Shown: one piece after another, positions 17,028 through 24,435 of the stretch | How positions within the stretch are numbered: position 1 is the first letter of the stretch | How the letters are laid out: each line of letters opens with the position of its first letter | Source: Scatosoma sp002474405 | GTDB taxonomy: Bacteria; Bacillota; Clostridia; Christensenellales; Borkfalkiaceae | Assembly (NCBI GenBank): GCA_937892545.1 | Contig: CALAFO010000072.1 | Coordinates: forward strand, 1-37,010 | Direction: 5' to 3' | Length of the DNA stretch: 37,010 nt | Notes under the pieces: generated by a model | Told to the model about the DNA's origin: nothing | Databases searched by the model: none | The model's input: the letters and a program-made list of their open reading frames with translations, nothing else | Made by a program: the position numbers and the translations under genes

Positions 17028-18177
17028 TATCTTTATGCTCCGTTTCGTCCGCCTCGTCCGTTTCTTCCGTCGTCGGCGGCAAAGGGTACTGCCTTTTTAT
17101 CGACGAAGTCCTTAAAAACGGTCTGTCCGTTCTTCGTTCGGGTTCGAAATGGCGTCTGCTTTCCACCTGCGATTGCCCGCCTATGCCGCCGCGGGATTTT
17201 GCCTTTTCTTCCGTTTCGTCTTTCAAATCGGGGCAGTATTTCTCCACGATTTTCTCTATAAGTTCTTTCTTCTCGGCGTATTCCACTTTGCGGTTCGCGT
17301 TCTCCTTTACGGTATACGGCTCGCCGAAAGATATTCCCCAATCAAAAAACAATTTTAATCTTCCTTTCATCGGATGCGCGCCCGTTTTCATTACGACGAA
17401 TTGTCCTTTCGGCATTGACTTTAATTCGTCCGCGCTCATCAGCGGGCGCTCCGTCATTTGTAAAGACTCGGACGGATCGTTCTTCCCCTTATTCACCGAA
17501 CCCGTAAGCACCGTTCTCGTTCCGAGTGCTTTGGATAAAACTTCCGCAGACGGACTATTCGGGGCAAACCCGCCGAAAATCGTGAGTTGCGTATTGTCCA
17601 CGATAATCTCTTCGCCTTCCTTACCGTAGTTTTTATCCAACTGTGAAAAACTCTGTATAATCGGCACGATTTGCAACCGTCTTGAACGCGATGCCGAGAA
17701 TATCATTTCCGCATCCTGTATCTTCGGCAACGTTCCGAACTCGTCGCAGAAGAAAATACAACGGTTTTTGAGTTTTCCGCCCTCTTCGTCCGCCACCGCT
17801 AATATCTCGCGGTATAACTGCTGAATGATGAGCGAAATCATAAAGAACGTCGTCGGGGCTTCTTCGGGCATTATAATAAATATAGCGGACTTTTCCGAAC
17901 AGAACTTTTCCGCGTCTATCTCCGTATCGAAACAAAGGATTTGTTCGAGTTCCGAATCGAGAAAGGCGTTCAATCTTGACAGCGCGGTTGACATTACGCT
18001 CGCCATCGACTGATCGGACGCATTCAACGCCGCGCCCGCAAACCATTTCGCCTTGTGATCGTTCGGAAGTAACGCCATCAGTTCCTGAAACTGATTCTTA
18101 TTTCGTTTTTCGACGGTGCAAGTAACTCTTGAATAATTTTGAACACCGACACGATATGCCGTTTCTGCGGCTCGCAA
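17014..18177 (-). CDS. VirD4/TraG-like coupling protein, C-terminal part after a frameshift
   Basis: This frame carries the C-terminal two-thirds of a type IV coupling protein. It has the Walker B region (RCIFFCDEFGTLPKIQDAEMIFSASRSRRLQIVPIIQSFSQL), the nucleotide-sensing TQLTIFGGFAPNSPSAEVLSKALG stretch and a basic, disordered C-terminal tail. The first 25 or so residues (MRAAETAYRVGVQNYSRV) are out of frame with the true protein, which joins at KNQFQELMALLP. Adding one A to the run at plus-strand T18106-18110 fuses it with the next entry into a 644-residue protein. Coupling proteins pump the relaxase-DNA complex to the secretion channel. The break should inactivate it if real. Confidence 0.8.
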   Translation of the reverse strand: MRAAETAYRVGVQNYSRVTCTVEKRNKNQFQELMALLPNDHKAKWFAGAALNASDQSMASVMSTALSRLNAFLDSELEQILCFDTEIDAEKFCSEKSAIFIIMPEEAPTTFFMISLIIQQLYREILAVADEEGGKLKNRCIFFCDEFGTLPKIQDAEMIFSASRSRRLQIVPIIQSFSQLDKNYGKEGEEIIVDNTQLTIFGGFAPNSPSAEVLSKALGTRTVLTGSVNKGKNDPSESLQMTERPLMSADELKSMPKGQFVVMKTGAHPMKGRLKLFFDWGISFGEPYTVKENANRKVEYAEKKELIEKIVEKYCPDLKDETEEKAKSRGGIGGQSQVESRRHFEPERRTDRPFLRTSSIKRQYPLPPTTEETDEADETEHKDNEPT

Positions 18178-18947
18178 AATTCCGCAACGAGCAATATCGT
18201 TGCCGTTAGTATTCCTTCCGCCGCGTCGTAAAAGTATGCGTTCTGCCCGAACGACGCAGATTCTGCGCCCGAAAGAATTATCGTTTTGGATATGATTTTC
18301 GCATACTTTTCTGCTTTGGCTTTATACGCGAGTTGGTTCGGGTGTTCCTTGTATAAGTCCATATACTTGTTTACAAGGTTCAGCAGATTGTTGCCGTTGG
18401 ATTTGGTCGGATTTCTCAAATCAATCACCGACACGTTATAGCCGTACTCTTTCGCAACGCCGCCGTAGTTTCGCATAACGTCGCCTTTGGTATCGGTAGA
18501 CAAAAACGACATTCCGCTCGCGCAGGCATACTCAATGCACGGATACAACCAGTACGCCGTTTTGCCCACGCCCGCCGCGCCGATCATAAGCGCGTGAACG
18601 TCGTCCGTATCCACCATTGCCGTAGTGTTTTTCTTTCCGCCTTTGCACCCGACGATTATTCCTTGCGGCAGTTCTTCCTCTCTCGTTCTTTTGCGTTTAC
18701 CGCCCGTATAAGTCGGTTTAACGCCGTTTTTTGCCTGCTTACGCCACTTGTTCGGCGTGAACGGAATATGCCTGTAAACCCGCTTTATTTCTCTTTTCGT
18801 CGCCCACCGCGCCGAACCGTGTTGTCCGTCGCCTACCGTCTTGCTTTTTATATGATTCAGCGTATAAACGTGCGCCAAAAGCGACCCGCCGCCGAGCGTA
18901 CACGCCATCGCCGTAGCCGCTATTATGAGTATCGTAACCCCTGACAT
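18078..18947 (-). CDS. VirD4/TraG-like coupling protein, N-terminal part
   Basis: The N-terminal portion of the coupling protein. It has a membrane segment at residues 1-27, the HGSARWATKREIKR motif typical of the clostridial (CD1115-type) VirD4 family, and Walker A GAAGVGKT at 123-130, followed by SFLSTDTKGDVMRNYG. The frame runs sensibly to about residue 280 (KIIQELLAPSK) and then into nonsense. Its ATG at 18947 overlaps the Toprim gene by 25 bases. Together with the previous entry it is one frameshifted gene. Confidence 0.8.
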   Translation of the reverse strand: MSGVTILIIAATAMACTLGGGSLLAHVYTLNHIKSKTVGDGQHGSARWATKREIKRVYRHIPFTPNKWRKQAKNGVKPTYTGGKRKRTREEELPQGIIVGCKGGKKNTTAMVDTDDVHALMIGAAGVGKTAYWLYPCIEYACASGMSFLSTDTKGDVMRNYGGVAKEYGYNVSVIDLRNPTKSNGNNLLNLVNKYMDLYKEHPNQLAYKAKAEKYAKIISKTIILSGAESASFGQNAYFYDAAEGILTATILLVAEFCEPQKRHIVSVFKIIQELLAPSKNEIRISFRN

Positions 18948-19867
18948 TCACTTACCTCCGTATTTCGTAGTATTACCTGTTCTTTCGCCGTCAATAAATC
19001 ATCGTTCCAGTCCTTACCTTTTGGTATTTTTATATTGAATTCTATATTTTCCTCTCTCAATCTTTGCGCTATTCTGTATTCGGCAACGCCCCCTGCCCAG
19101 TCGTTATCCAAGCACAGAAACACTTTCTTTATATTCGGATTGTCTTTCAGCATTTGAAACAAGACCTTATCGCTCACGCCGCAACAAGCCGCGTATGAAT
19201 GTTCCTGCCACCCGTCGCCTTTCATCGCTATAAACGATAGCATATCTATGGGAGCTTCGAACAAATATAATTTCTCGCCCTGCCCAGCGTAATGGAACGA
19301 GTATCCGGGCGTACAACCGGGAGCGTTGCCTTTGAACGTAGAATTCGCATAGGTGGAACGCAAATTAACGTGTTTCAGATTGCCGCCTATATCGTAACCC
19401 ATAAACGCAACGTTTGCATATTTCTTCGTTTCGCCTATAAGTTTCTTTTTGAAAAACGGCACGAGAACGTCTTTCGGTATTCCGCGACGGACGTTTAAAT
19501 ACGCATACGCTTTTCTCGGTTCTTCGGCAAGCGCGGGCGGCTCGAACTCTCTTTTTTCCTTTGGTTTTGCTTGTTTCGGCTCGACTTGTTTTATCTCTCC
19601 CGCGCCGTCGCCAAGAATAAATTTCATTGCCTCAACGTAGGTTTTACCCATAAATTTCTGCACAAACGAAACCGTGTTCCCGCCCTTTTGCTCGTACTGA
19701 TGATACCAAAGATTGCCGCGTATGGTTACTCTTTCTCTACCTTCGCCCCATTCGTATTCCGAACCGCTGCGCTTTAACCGTTCGCCTTGCCTTTCTAACA
19801 TTTCCGCTATATCCGCGTTTCTTGCCGTTTCCTTTTCCTGCGGCGTGAAATATACAAACTGTGACAT
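18923..19867 (-). CDS. DUF3991 and Toprim domain protein of the conjugative island
   Basis: A 314-residue protein. Residues 1-95 match the DUF3991-type N-terminal region found in Tn1549-like elements (FTPQEKETARNADIAEMLERQGE, NTVSFVQKFMGKTYVEAMKFIL). Residues 125-290 form a Toprim-like domain: YLNVRRGIPKDVL, LYLFEAPIDMLSF with the conserved Glu, and KVFLCLDNDWAGGVAEYRI with the D-x-D metal pair. The family is related to the catalytic core of primases and topoisomerases and may prime element DNA. GGAGG lies 11 bases upstream of the ATG. A TTGACG with a TAAAAA 18 bases further gives a possible minus-strand promoter at 19895-19925. Confidence 0.82.
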   Translation of the reverse strand: MSQFVYFTPQEKETARNADIAEMLERQGERLKRSGSEYEWGEGRERVTIRGNLWYHQYEQKGGNTVSFVQKFMGKTYVEAMKFILGDGAGEIKQVEPKQAKPKEKREFEPPALAEEPRKAYAYLNVRRGIPKDVLVPFFKKKLIGETKKYANVAFMGYDIGGNLKHVNLRSTYANSTFKGNAPGCTPGYSFHYAGQGEKLYLFEAPIDMLSFIAMKGDGWQEHSYAACCGVSDKVLFQMLKDNPNIKKVFLCLDNDWAGGVAEYRIAQRLREENIEFNIKIPKGKDWNDDLLTAKEQVILRNTEVSECQGLRYS

Positions 19868-19943
19868 ATCTGACCATTCCTCCGTTCCTGATATTTTTTA
19901 TGAGAATAACTTGTTTTTCGTCAAAAATTTCTTGCAAAAGCGC

Positions 19944-19972
19944 TTGCAATTTCCTATTTTTTCGGCTATAAT
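19944..19972 (+). promoter_or_regulatory. Sigma-A promoter of the AAA/DUF4143 gene
   Basis: TTGCAA (19944-19949), 17 bases, TATAAT (19967-19972): a near-consensus vegetative promoter 38 bases before the ATG of the ATPase gene. Confidence 0.8.
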
Positions 19973-19999
19973 AACATTGAATATTAAATTAGCCGAAAA
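19959..19999. promoter_or_regulatory. Inverted repeat over the promoter (possible operator)
   Basis: Perfect 10-bp arms TTTTCGGCTA (19959-19968) and TAGCCGAAAA (19990-19999), separated by 21 bases. The left arm overlaps the -10 and the right arm ends 11 bases before the ATG. It could be a repressor operator or, in RNA, a hairpin near the ribosome binding site AGAGGTG. Confidence 0.5.
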
Positions 20000-20010
20000 G
20001 AGGTGTTAAA

Positions 20011-21234
20011 ATGTATATTCAACGACATGCAGAAAAAACAGCAATCGAGCTTGCGGAAATGTTCGGAGCGATACTGATTGCCGGTCCAAGACAAGTCGGC
20101 AAAACAACTATGCTCGAAAAACTTACCGACGGTATCACTTACGTTTCGCTTGACGACCCGATTATTAAAGCAAGCGCAGAAGAAGAAAGCGGAACTTTTT
20201 TCAAAGACAATCCCCCGCCCGTTTTCGTGGACGAGATTCAGAAAGCCCCCGCGCTTTTTAATCAGATAAAACTGCTGCTCGACCGCTCACATAAAAAAGG
20301 GCAATTCTTTATGTGCGGCTCTCAACAATTCAAAATGATGAAAGGCGTAAGCGAGTCACTTGCAGGTCGAATCGGACTTTGCACTTTGCTCGGCTTTTCT
20401 CTGCGCGAAACACACGCCGTAAATTGCTCATTGCCGTTTATTCCTACCGAAGAATATTTTTCGGCAAGAAAGCAAAACCTTGCCGATATAACCTACGACG
20501 AAGTTTGGAATACCGTTCAACGCGGCTTAATGCCCGAACTTTTTATAAACCCGAATTATAGTTGGCAATTATACTATTCCGCTTACGTCAGAACGTATAT
20601 CGAACGCGACGTTCGGGAACTCTCCGAAATCGGCGATACGGTCAAATTTACGAATTTTATGATCGCGGCGGCGGCTTCCACAGGACAACTCGTAAACGTT
20701 GCTTCGCTTGCCCGCGACGTCGGTATAAGCGCGCCGACTGCCGAACGCTGGCTTTCCATTTTAGTCGCGTCGAATATCGTTTACTTATTGCAACCTTATT
20801 CGAACAACGTTATGAAAAGAGCAATTAAAACGCCGAAACTATATTTTCTCGATACGGGACTTGCCGCATACCTTACCAAATGGAATTCTTCCGAAGTCCT
20901 TAAAACGGGCGCGATGGCAGGGGCGTTCTTTGAAAGTTTCGTTATTTCCGAAATTATAAAGAGTTACTATAACGCAGGCATTTCCGATCCCCCTATCTAT
21001 TTTTACCGCGACAAGGATATGAACGAAATCGACTTGCTGATTGAAAACAACGGCACTTTATATCCTATCGAAATCAAAAAACATGCCGATCCGCAAAAAT
21101 CCGATGCAAAAGCGTTCAAACTAATAGATGCGATTCCCAACGTTAAAAAAGGACAAGGCGGCATCGTTTGTTTGTACGATAATCTTATTACTCTGACCGA
21201 AGGCGTAAAAGTTATCCCGATTAAATACCTTTGA
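20011..21234 (+). CDS. AAA ATPase with DUF4143 C-terminal domain
   Basis: A 407-residue stand-alone protein of the AAA_14/DUF4143 family. It shows Walker A GPRQVGKT at residues 25-32, Walker B PVFVDEIQKAP near 70, the sensor region FFMCGSQQFKMMKGVSESLAGR, and a C-terminal DUF4143 region with the PD-(D/E)XK-like signature DKDMNEIDLLIENNGTLYPIEIKKH. These proteins are widespread on mobile DNA and in gut Clostridia, and their role is not settled. It is transcribed opposite to the conjugation genes from its own promoter and ends in its own terminator. This suggests it is a cargo gene. Confidence 0.88.
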   Translation: MYIQRHAEKTAIELAEMFGAILIAGPRQVGKTTMLEKLTDGITYVSLDDPIIKASAEEESGTFFKDNPPPVFVDEIQKAPALFNQIKLLLDRSHKKGQFFMCGSQQFKMMKGVSESLAGRIGLCTLLGFSLRETHAVNCSLPFIPTEEYFSARKQNLADITYDEVWNTVQRGLMPELFINPNYSWQLYYSAYVRTYIERDVRELSEIGDTVKFTNFMIAAAASTGQLVNVASLARDVGISAPTAERWLSILVASNIVYLLQPYSNNVMKRAIKTPKLYFLDTGLAAYLTKWNSSEVLKTGAMAGAFFESFVISEIIKSYYNAGISDPPIYFYRDKDMNEIDLLIENNGTLYPIEIKKHADPQKSDAKAFKLIDAIPNVKKGQGGIVCLYDNLITLTEGVKVIPIKYL

Positions 21235-21242
21235 CTTTTTTT

Positions 21243-21276
21243 GCCGATGCGATTATTCTTATCGCATCGGCATTTA
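21243..21276 (+). terminator. Terminator of the AAA/DUF4143 gene
   Basis: Perfect 11-bp arms GCCGATGCGAT (21243-21253) and ATCGCATCGGC (21261-21271) with a 7-nt loop, followed by ATTTATT. It lies eight bases after the stop codon and between convergent genes. Confidence 0.75.
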
Positions 21277-22132
21277 TTCCAATTTCAGTCCTTGCGCCTG
21301 CTTTTTCTCTGCTATTTTACGACGGAGTTTTTTATCCGTTCTCATTATTTTCGCGCTGAATTCCGTTTCCGCTTTTTCCTGCAATACCCCGCACAAATAC
21401 TTGAATAAACGACTTATACAAAGACTTATGCTTTGTTTATCGAACAACTCTTTCTGCCTGATGAGTTCCGCCGCGTATTCGTTTCCCTTTGCCTCCGCAG
21501 AACGAAGATATTCCATTGCAAGCAGTAAGTCTTTTTCCACGCCGAGGCCGAATAAATATATTCTTCCAAGCGTATATTTCGCGAAATCAAAGTCTTTTCC
21601 CGCCGAGCGTTTCAGATAGTCGATTGCTTTTTGTTCGTCTTTTCCCAAATTCTCGCCCCGCAAGTATTCTTTACCGAGAACGTATTCCGCGTACTTATTG
21701 CCGTGTTCCGCCGCTTTCAATAAATATTTTTCCGCCGCAACCGTATCCTTTTCTACTTCTTCACCTTTCAGATATAGCCTGCCGAGCGCGTATTCGGCAA
21801 ATTCAAAACCTTTCGCAGCCGCAAGTTTAAGATACTCGACAGCCTTTTCTACGTCTTTTCCGAAATTATCTCCACTTAAATACTCTTTACCGAGTAAATA
21901 CGCTGAGTATTTGTTTCCGCGACTTGCCGCTTTCAGCAGATATTCTTCTGCCGCAACGATATCTTTTTCTATCTCTTCGCCTTTTAAATAAAGTACACCA
22001 AGCGCGTATTCCGCGAACTCGTTTTCTTCCGCAGCCGCCTGTTTCGACCATTCGATCGCTTTCGGTATATCTTTTTCCACGCCGTCGCCGTTTAACCCCG
22101 TTGTTTTGTAACACAAATTCCATTTGTTTCAT
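21274..22132 (-). CDS. Sel1-repeat protein, frameshifted near its start; possible relaxase tail
   Basis: Residues about 10-205 are tandem 36-residue Sel1 repeats with the pattern YALGxLYLKGEEVEKDxxAAEEYLLKAA. They are followed by a helical basic tail (SRLFKYLCGV, AKIMRTDKKLRRKIAEKKQAQG). The upstream gene ends in ATGA shared with ATG 22132, which also has GGAGGG before it. That frame, however, reads MKQMEFVLQNNG and must shift by one base at the G run (plus-strand C22096-22099) to enter the Sel1 frame. With three G the gene is 285 residues long. From memory, similar Sel1-plus-basic-tail endings occur in clostridial relaxases, so this may be a relaxase C-terminus that lost its nuclease domain. 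That is a guess. Confidence 0.65.
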
Positions 22133-22503
22133 ACGCCCTCCGCCTTTGTTCCTTGCAACGCCGATGAGCCGCTTCGCTTAATTTGCATCGCCTGACTGAT
22201 CAACTTATATATCTTCGGCGTTATAAGACTTCTGTCCGATAAATCGCCAACCGTCAGATATTTCGTTCCGTACTTCATGTCCTTTGCCGCGCCGAGCAAT
22301 ATATATCCGTCTTCCGATATCCCCGTCAGGCAAATGTTGTTCAGCAAAATCTTCCCATAGATCGCCGCCCGCCTTGCCCGCTGCCATAGGCACGGCTCTG
22401 CCGACAGCAAATATACCGCGCTCACCGTTTCCTTATCTTTCCGGTTCGTCTTTTTCATTCCTTCCCGAAATGCCTGCCTGTGATGTTCGTTTCTGAAATA
22501 CAT
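22129..22503 (-). CDS. Small protein of unknown function on the mobile island
   Basis: 124 residues, no signal peptide or membrane segment. The opening FRNEHHRQAFREGMKKTNRKDKETVSAVYLLSAEPCLWQRA is reminiscent of small proteins of clostridial conjugative elements (DUF6075-like), but I am not sure of the family. GGAGG lies eight bases before ATG 22503. Its TGA overlaps the ATG of the Sel1 gene (ATGA), so the two are translationally coupled. Confidence 0.65.
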   Translation of the reverse strand: MYFRNEHHRQAFREGMKKTNRKDKETVSAVYLLSAEPCLWQRARRAAIYGKILLNNICLTGISEDGYILLGAAKDMKYGTKYLTVGDLSDRSLITPKIYKLISQAMQIKRSGSSALQGTKAEGV

Positions 22504-22528
22504 TCTTTTTACCTCCGAATTTTTGCAT

Positions 22529-22562
22529 AAAAAAAGACGTATAACTTTTTACGCTATACGTC
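22529..22562. terminator. Bidirectional hairpin terminator or leader attenuator
   Basis: Perfect 8-bp arms GACGTATA (22536-22543) and TATACGTC (22555-22562) with an 11-nt loop. Seven T follow on the minus strand (plus-strand A22529-22535) and AAATTTTT on the plus strand. On the minus strand it lies just before the ribosome binding site of the 22503 gene, so it would cut that gene off from transcription coming from the tRNA side. Confidence 0.6.
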
Positions 22563-22704
22563 AAATTTTTATGTAATTTTATCTTTTTGCTACCGGCTCA
22601 AAACGAAAACTTCTCGATTGTACGAGTTCGAGTCCTGCCGGAATCGGAAAATCGCCGTTTTACATCTACGGATTTTGACAGCGATTTACACACCTTCATA
22701 CACG

Positions 22705-22732
22705 AAAAAAGCCCGATGAAATCGGACTTTTT
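22705..22732 (-). terminator. Terminator after tRNA-Leu
   Basis: On the minus strand AAAAAGTCCGAT pairs with ATCGGGCTTTTTT (12-bp stem with one G-U pair, loop TTC), ending in six T, about 30 bases downstream of the tRNA 3' end. Confidence 0.75.
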
Positions 22733-22762
22733 CGGGCGAATATCTTTTTTGTCGCCATAATA

Positions 22763-22845
22763 TGGTGCGGATGAAGGGACTCGAACCCATATGGTCTCCC
22801 ACAGGAACCTGAAACCTGCGCGTCTGCCAGTTTCGCCACATCCGC
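22763..22845 (-). tRNA. tRNA-Leu (anticodon CAG)
   Basis: A class II tRNA with acceptor arms GCGGATG and CATCCGC, the D-arm TGGCGAAACTGGCAGACGC and an anticodon loop TTCAGGT giving CAG. The variable arm is TGG-GAGA-CCA, the T-loop is GGGTTCGAGTCCC, and CCA is encoded (22763-22765). The anticodon stem has a U-U pair next to the loop. The leucine identity follows from the class II shape and anticodon. Confidence 0.95.
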
Positions 22846-22878
22846 ATATTTATTTTTGCTTACCCGATTTTCGGAAGT

Positions 22879-23592
22879 TCAGACACTTTCCGTCAACGTC
22901 ATCGCTGTCTTTTTCAATTCGCCGTTCAGGCTATCGATTTTCCAGACGGTGCCGCCGCTTGAAACAGCGCCGATCACCTGCTCATCTTCGATGACAAGCG
23001 CCGAATTGTCCTCCAATCCATAAGCACTGTCGTTATTATAGCACAAAATTTTATCAAAGTCAACCATTCTTGCGCCATAATGCGGAGAAATTTTTCCTTT
23101 TATCCAGCCAAGTCCCGAAAACATCGAATATTTTTCGCCGTTTCCGCCGACGGCTGAATCGGTGTACATATCCGAAAACCAGCAAATCGCCCCCGCCGAA
23201 AGCCCGCAAAGCACAACTCCGCGTTCGTACGCATCTCGAATCAGCGGCAAAATTCCCGTTTTCTTCCACTGCTCTATCATAAATACGGTGTCGCCGCCGC
23301 CCACGTAAATCATATCCGCTTTATCGAATTTTTCTTTCATGCGCGATAAATCCACGTCTTTGAACACGCACAGCGCCACGTCCGTCTTAATATCGAAAAC
23401 GCCCGTGTACACTTTATGAAACGTATTGTAATACGGCATGAAATCATGGCTTGCCGTAGGCAAAAACAACGCGTTCGCTCTTCGTTCTCCCGCACGAGCT
23501 TTCGCTCTTTCCGCAATATATTCGTCTATTTTCAGCGTGGTCCGCTCTTTCAGCTCCCCTCCGCCGATTGCAATCAACGTTCTTTGCGCCAT
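22879..23592 (-). CDS. Peptidase S51 family protein (peptidase E-like)
   Basis: 237 residues from ATG 23592 (MAQRTLIAIGGGEL), preceded by GGAGAAGGAA. A longer frame to 23625 lacks a ribosome binding site. The S51 signature is clear: YVGGGDTVFMIEQW at about 96-109 and the nucleophile elbow GLSAGAICW with Ser132. The family cleaves Asp-X dipeptides (peptidase E) or cyanophycin. The size is nearest peptidase E-like proteins, and no signal peptide is present. It lies 88 bases after upp on the same strand. Confidence 0.85.
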   Translation of the reverse strand: MAQRTLIAIGGGELKERTTLKIDEYIAERAKARAGERRANALFLPTASHDFMPYYNTFHKVYTGVFDIKTDVALCVFKDVDLSRMKEKFDKADMIYVGGGDTVFMIEQWKKTGILPLIRDAYERGVVLCGLSAGAICWFSDMYTDSAVGGNGEKYSMFSGLGWIKGKISPHYGARMVDFDKILCYNNDSAYGLEDNSALVIEDEQVIGAVSSGGTVWKIDSLNGELKKTAMTLTESV

Positions 23593-23680
23593 GATTTTCC
23601 TTCTCCGAAAGTCTGTCGGCGGCACGGTTTCCCGCGCCGCCTTTCAGCATTTTCCGATTTTCGTATCTTTACAGCCGGAG

Positions 23681-24334
23681 TTACTTCGTTCCGAACAGTC
23701 TGTCGCCCGCGTCGCCCAAACCGGGAACGATATAGCAATGCTCGTTCAGAATCGGGTCGATCGCCGCCACGTACACGTCAACGTCCGGGTGATCGGCAAG
23801 CACTTTTCTGATGCCTTCGGGGCAGGAAACGATGCAGCAAAGCTTAATATCTTTCGCGCCGCGCTTTTTAATCATCGTAATCGCGTCGGAAGCGCTGCCG
23901 CCCGTAGCCAGCATGGGGTCTACCACAAGCAACGTTCTCATTTCGCTGTCCGCGGGGAGTTTGCAGTAATATTCCACGGGCTGATGCGTTTCGGGGTCGC
24001 GGTACAAACCGATATGCCCCACTTTCGCGTTGGGAATCAGCTGCAATACGCCGGAAACCATACCGAGCCCCGCGCGAAGAATGGGAACCACGCCCACCGT
24101 GCGCCCGGAAACCATTTTGCAATGCGCGGTAGCCACGGGCGTTTCCACCTCCACGTCCTCCAGAGGCAAGTCTTTCGTCGCCTCGTACGTTTCAAGCATC
24201 GCGATTTCTTCGGCAAGCTCCATAAACTGTTTCGTGCGCGTGGATTTATCGCGCAGAATCGCCAGTTTATGCTCGATCAGCGGGTGCTGAACGTAGTGAA
24301 ATTTGGGGTTATCCAAAAAGTCATACTTTTCCAT
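23681..24334 (-). CDS. upp: Uracil phosphoribosyltransferase
   Basis: 217 residues, full length. It makes UMP from uracil and PRPP in pyrimidine salvage. It shows HPLIEHKLAILRDKSTRTKQFMEL at the N-terminus, VPILRAGLGMVSG in the middle, the PRPP loop VVDPMLATGGSASDAI and the uracil-contact ending YIVPGLGDAGDRLFGTK. These are all diagnostic for the family. It lies downstream of rpiB with a strong hairpin between and is probably cotranscribed from the rpiB promoter. Confidence 0.97.
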   Translation of the reverse strand: MEKYDFLDNPKFHYVQHPLIEHKLAILRDKSTRTKQFMELAEEIAMLETYEATKDLPLEDVEVETPVATAHCKMVSGRTVGVVPILRAGLGMVSGVLQLIPNAKVGHIGLYRDPETHQPVEYYCKLPADSEMRTLLVVDPMLATGGSASDAITMIKKRGAKDIKLCCIVSCPEGIRKVLADHPDVDVYVAAIDPILNEHCYIVPGLGDAGDRLFGTK

Positions 24335-24397
24335 TGTTGTATATCTCCTTGCTGTAGTTTTTCGGTTTTTATCATCCGGCTGTTCCGGGCTTTAGAG

Positions 24398-24425
24398 CAG
24401 GCTTCGGAACAAATTCCGAAGCCTG
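24398..24425. other. Perfect hairpin between rpiB and upp
   Basis: Arms CAGGCTTCGGAA (24398-24409) and TTCCGAAGCCTG (24414-24425), 12 bp without mismatch, with a 4-nt loop and no U-run on either strand. It could be a processing or stabilising element, or a weak attenuator between the two cistrons. Confidence 0.6.
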
Positions 24426-24435
24426 TCTACAAAAA

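Larger units (their letters stand above)
15584..22562. mobile_element. Remnant of a Tn1549-like conjugative/mobilizable island
   Basis: A contiguous set of genes typical of clostridial conjugative elements (VirD4/TraG coupling protein, HTH protein, DUF3991/Toprim protein) together with a Sel1-repeat protein and small unknowns. Terminator-like hairpins lie at both ends, and those ends share the string CGTATAACTTTT(T)ACGC. No integrase, type IV secretion ATPase or intact relaxase is visible, and at least two genes carry frameshifts, so it is probably immobile. The exact limits are inferred. The right side lies close to tRNA-Leu, but I found no clear tRNA-derived att repeat. Confidence 0.5.

Noticed and set aside
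19895..19925. TTATTCTCATA on the minus strand upstream of the Toprim gene, resembling half of the AraC box
   Set aside because: The ATACCAAATA partner block is missing at the required spacing and the orientation relative to the gene is opposite.
22590..22655. tRNA-like fragment (GAGTTCGAGTCCTGCCGG) in the gap near tRNA-Leu
   Set aside because: The T-loop-like string does not pair into a T-arm or acceptor stem and does not match the 3' end of tRNA-Leu, so I could not support a pseudo-tRNA or att site.
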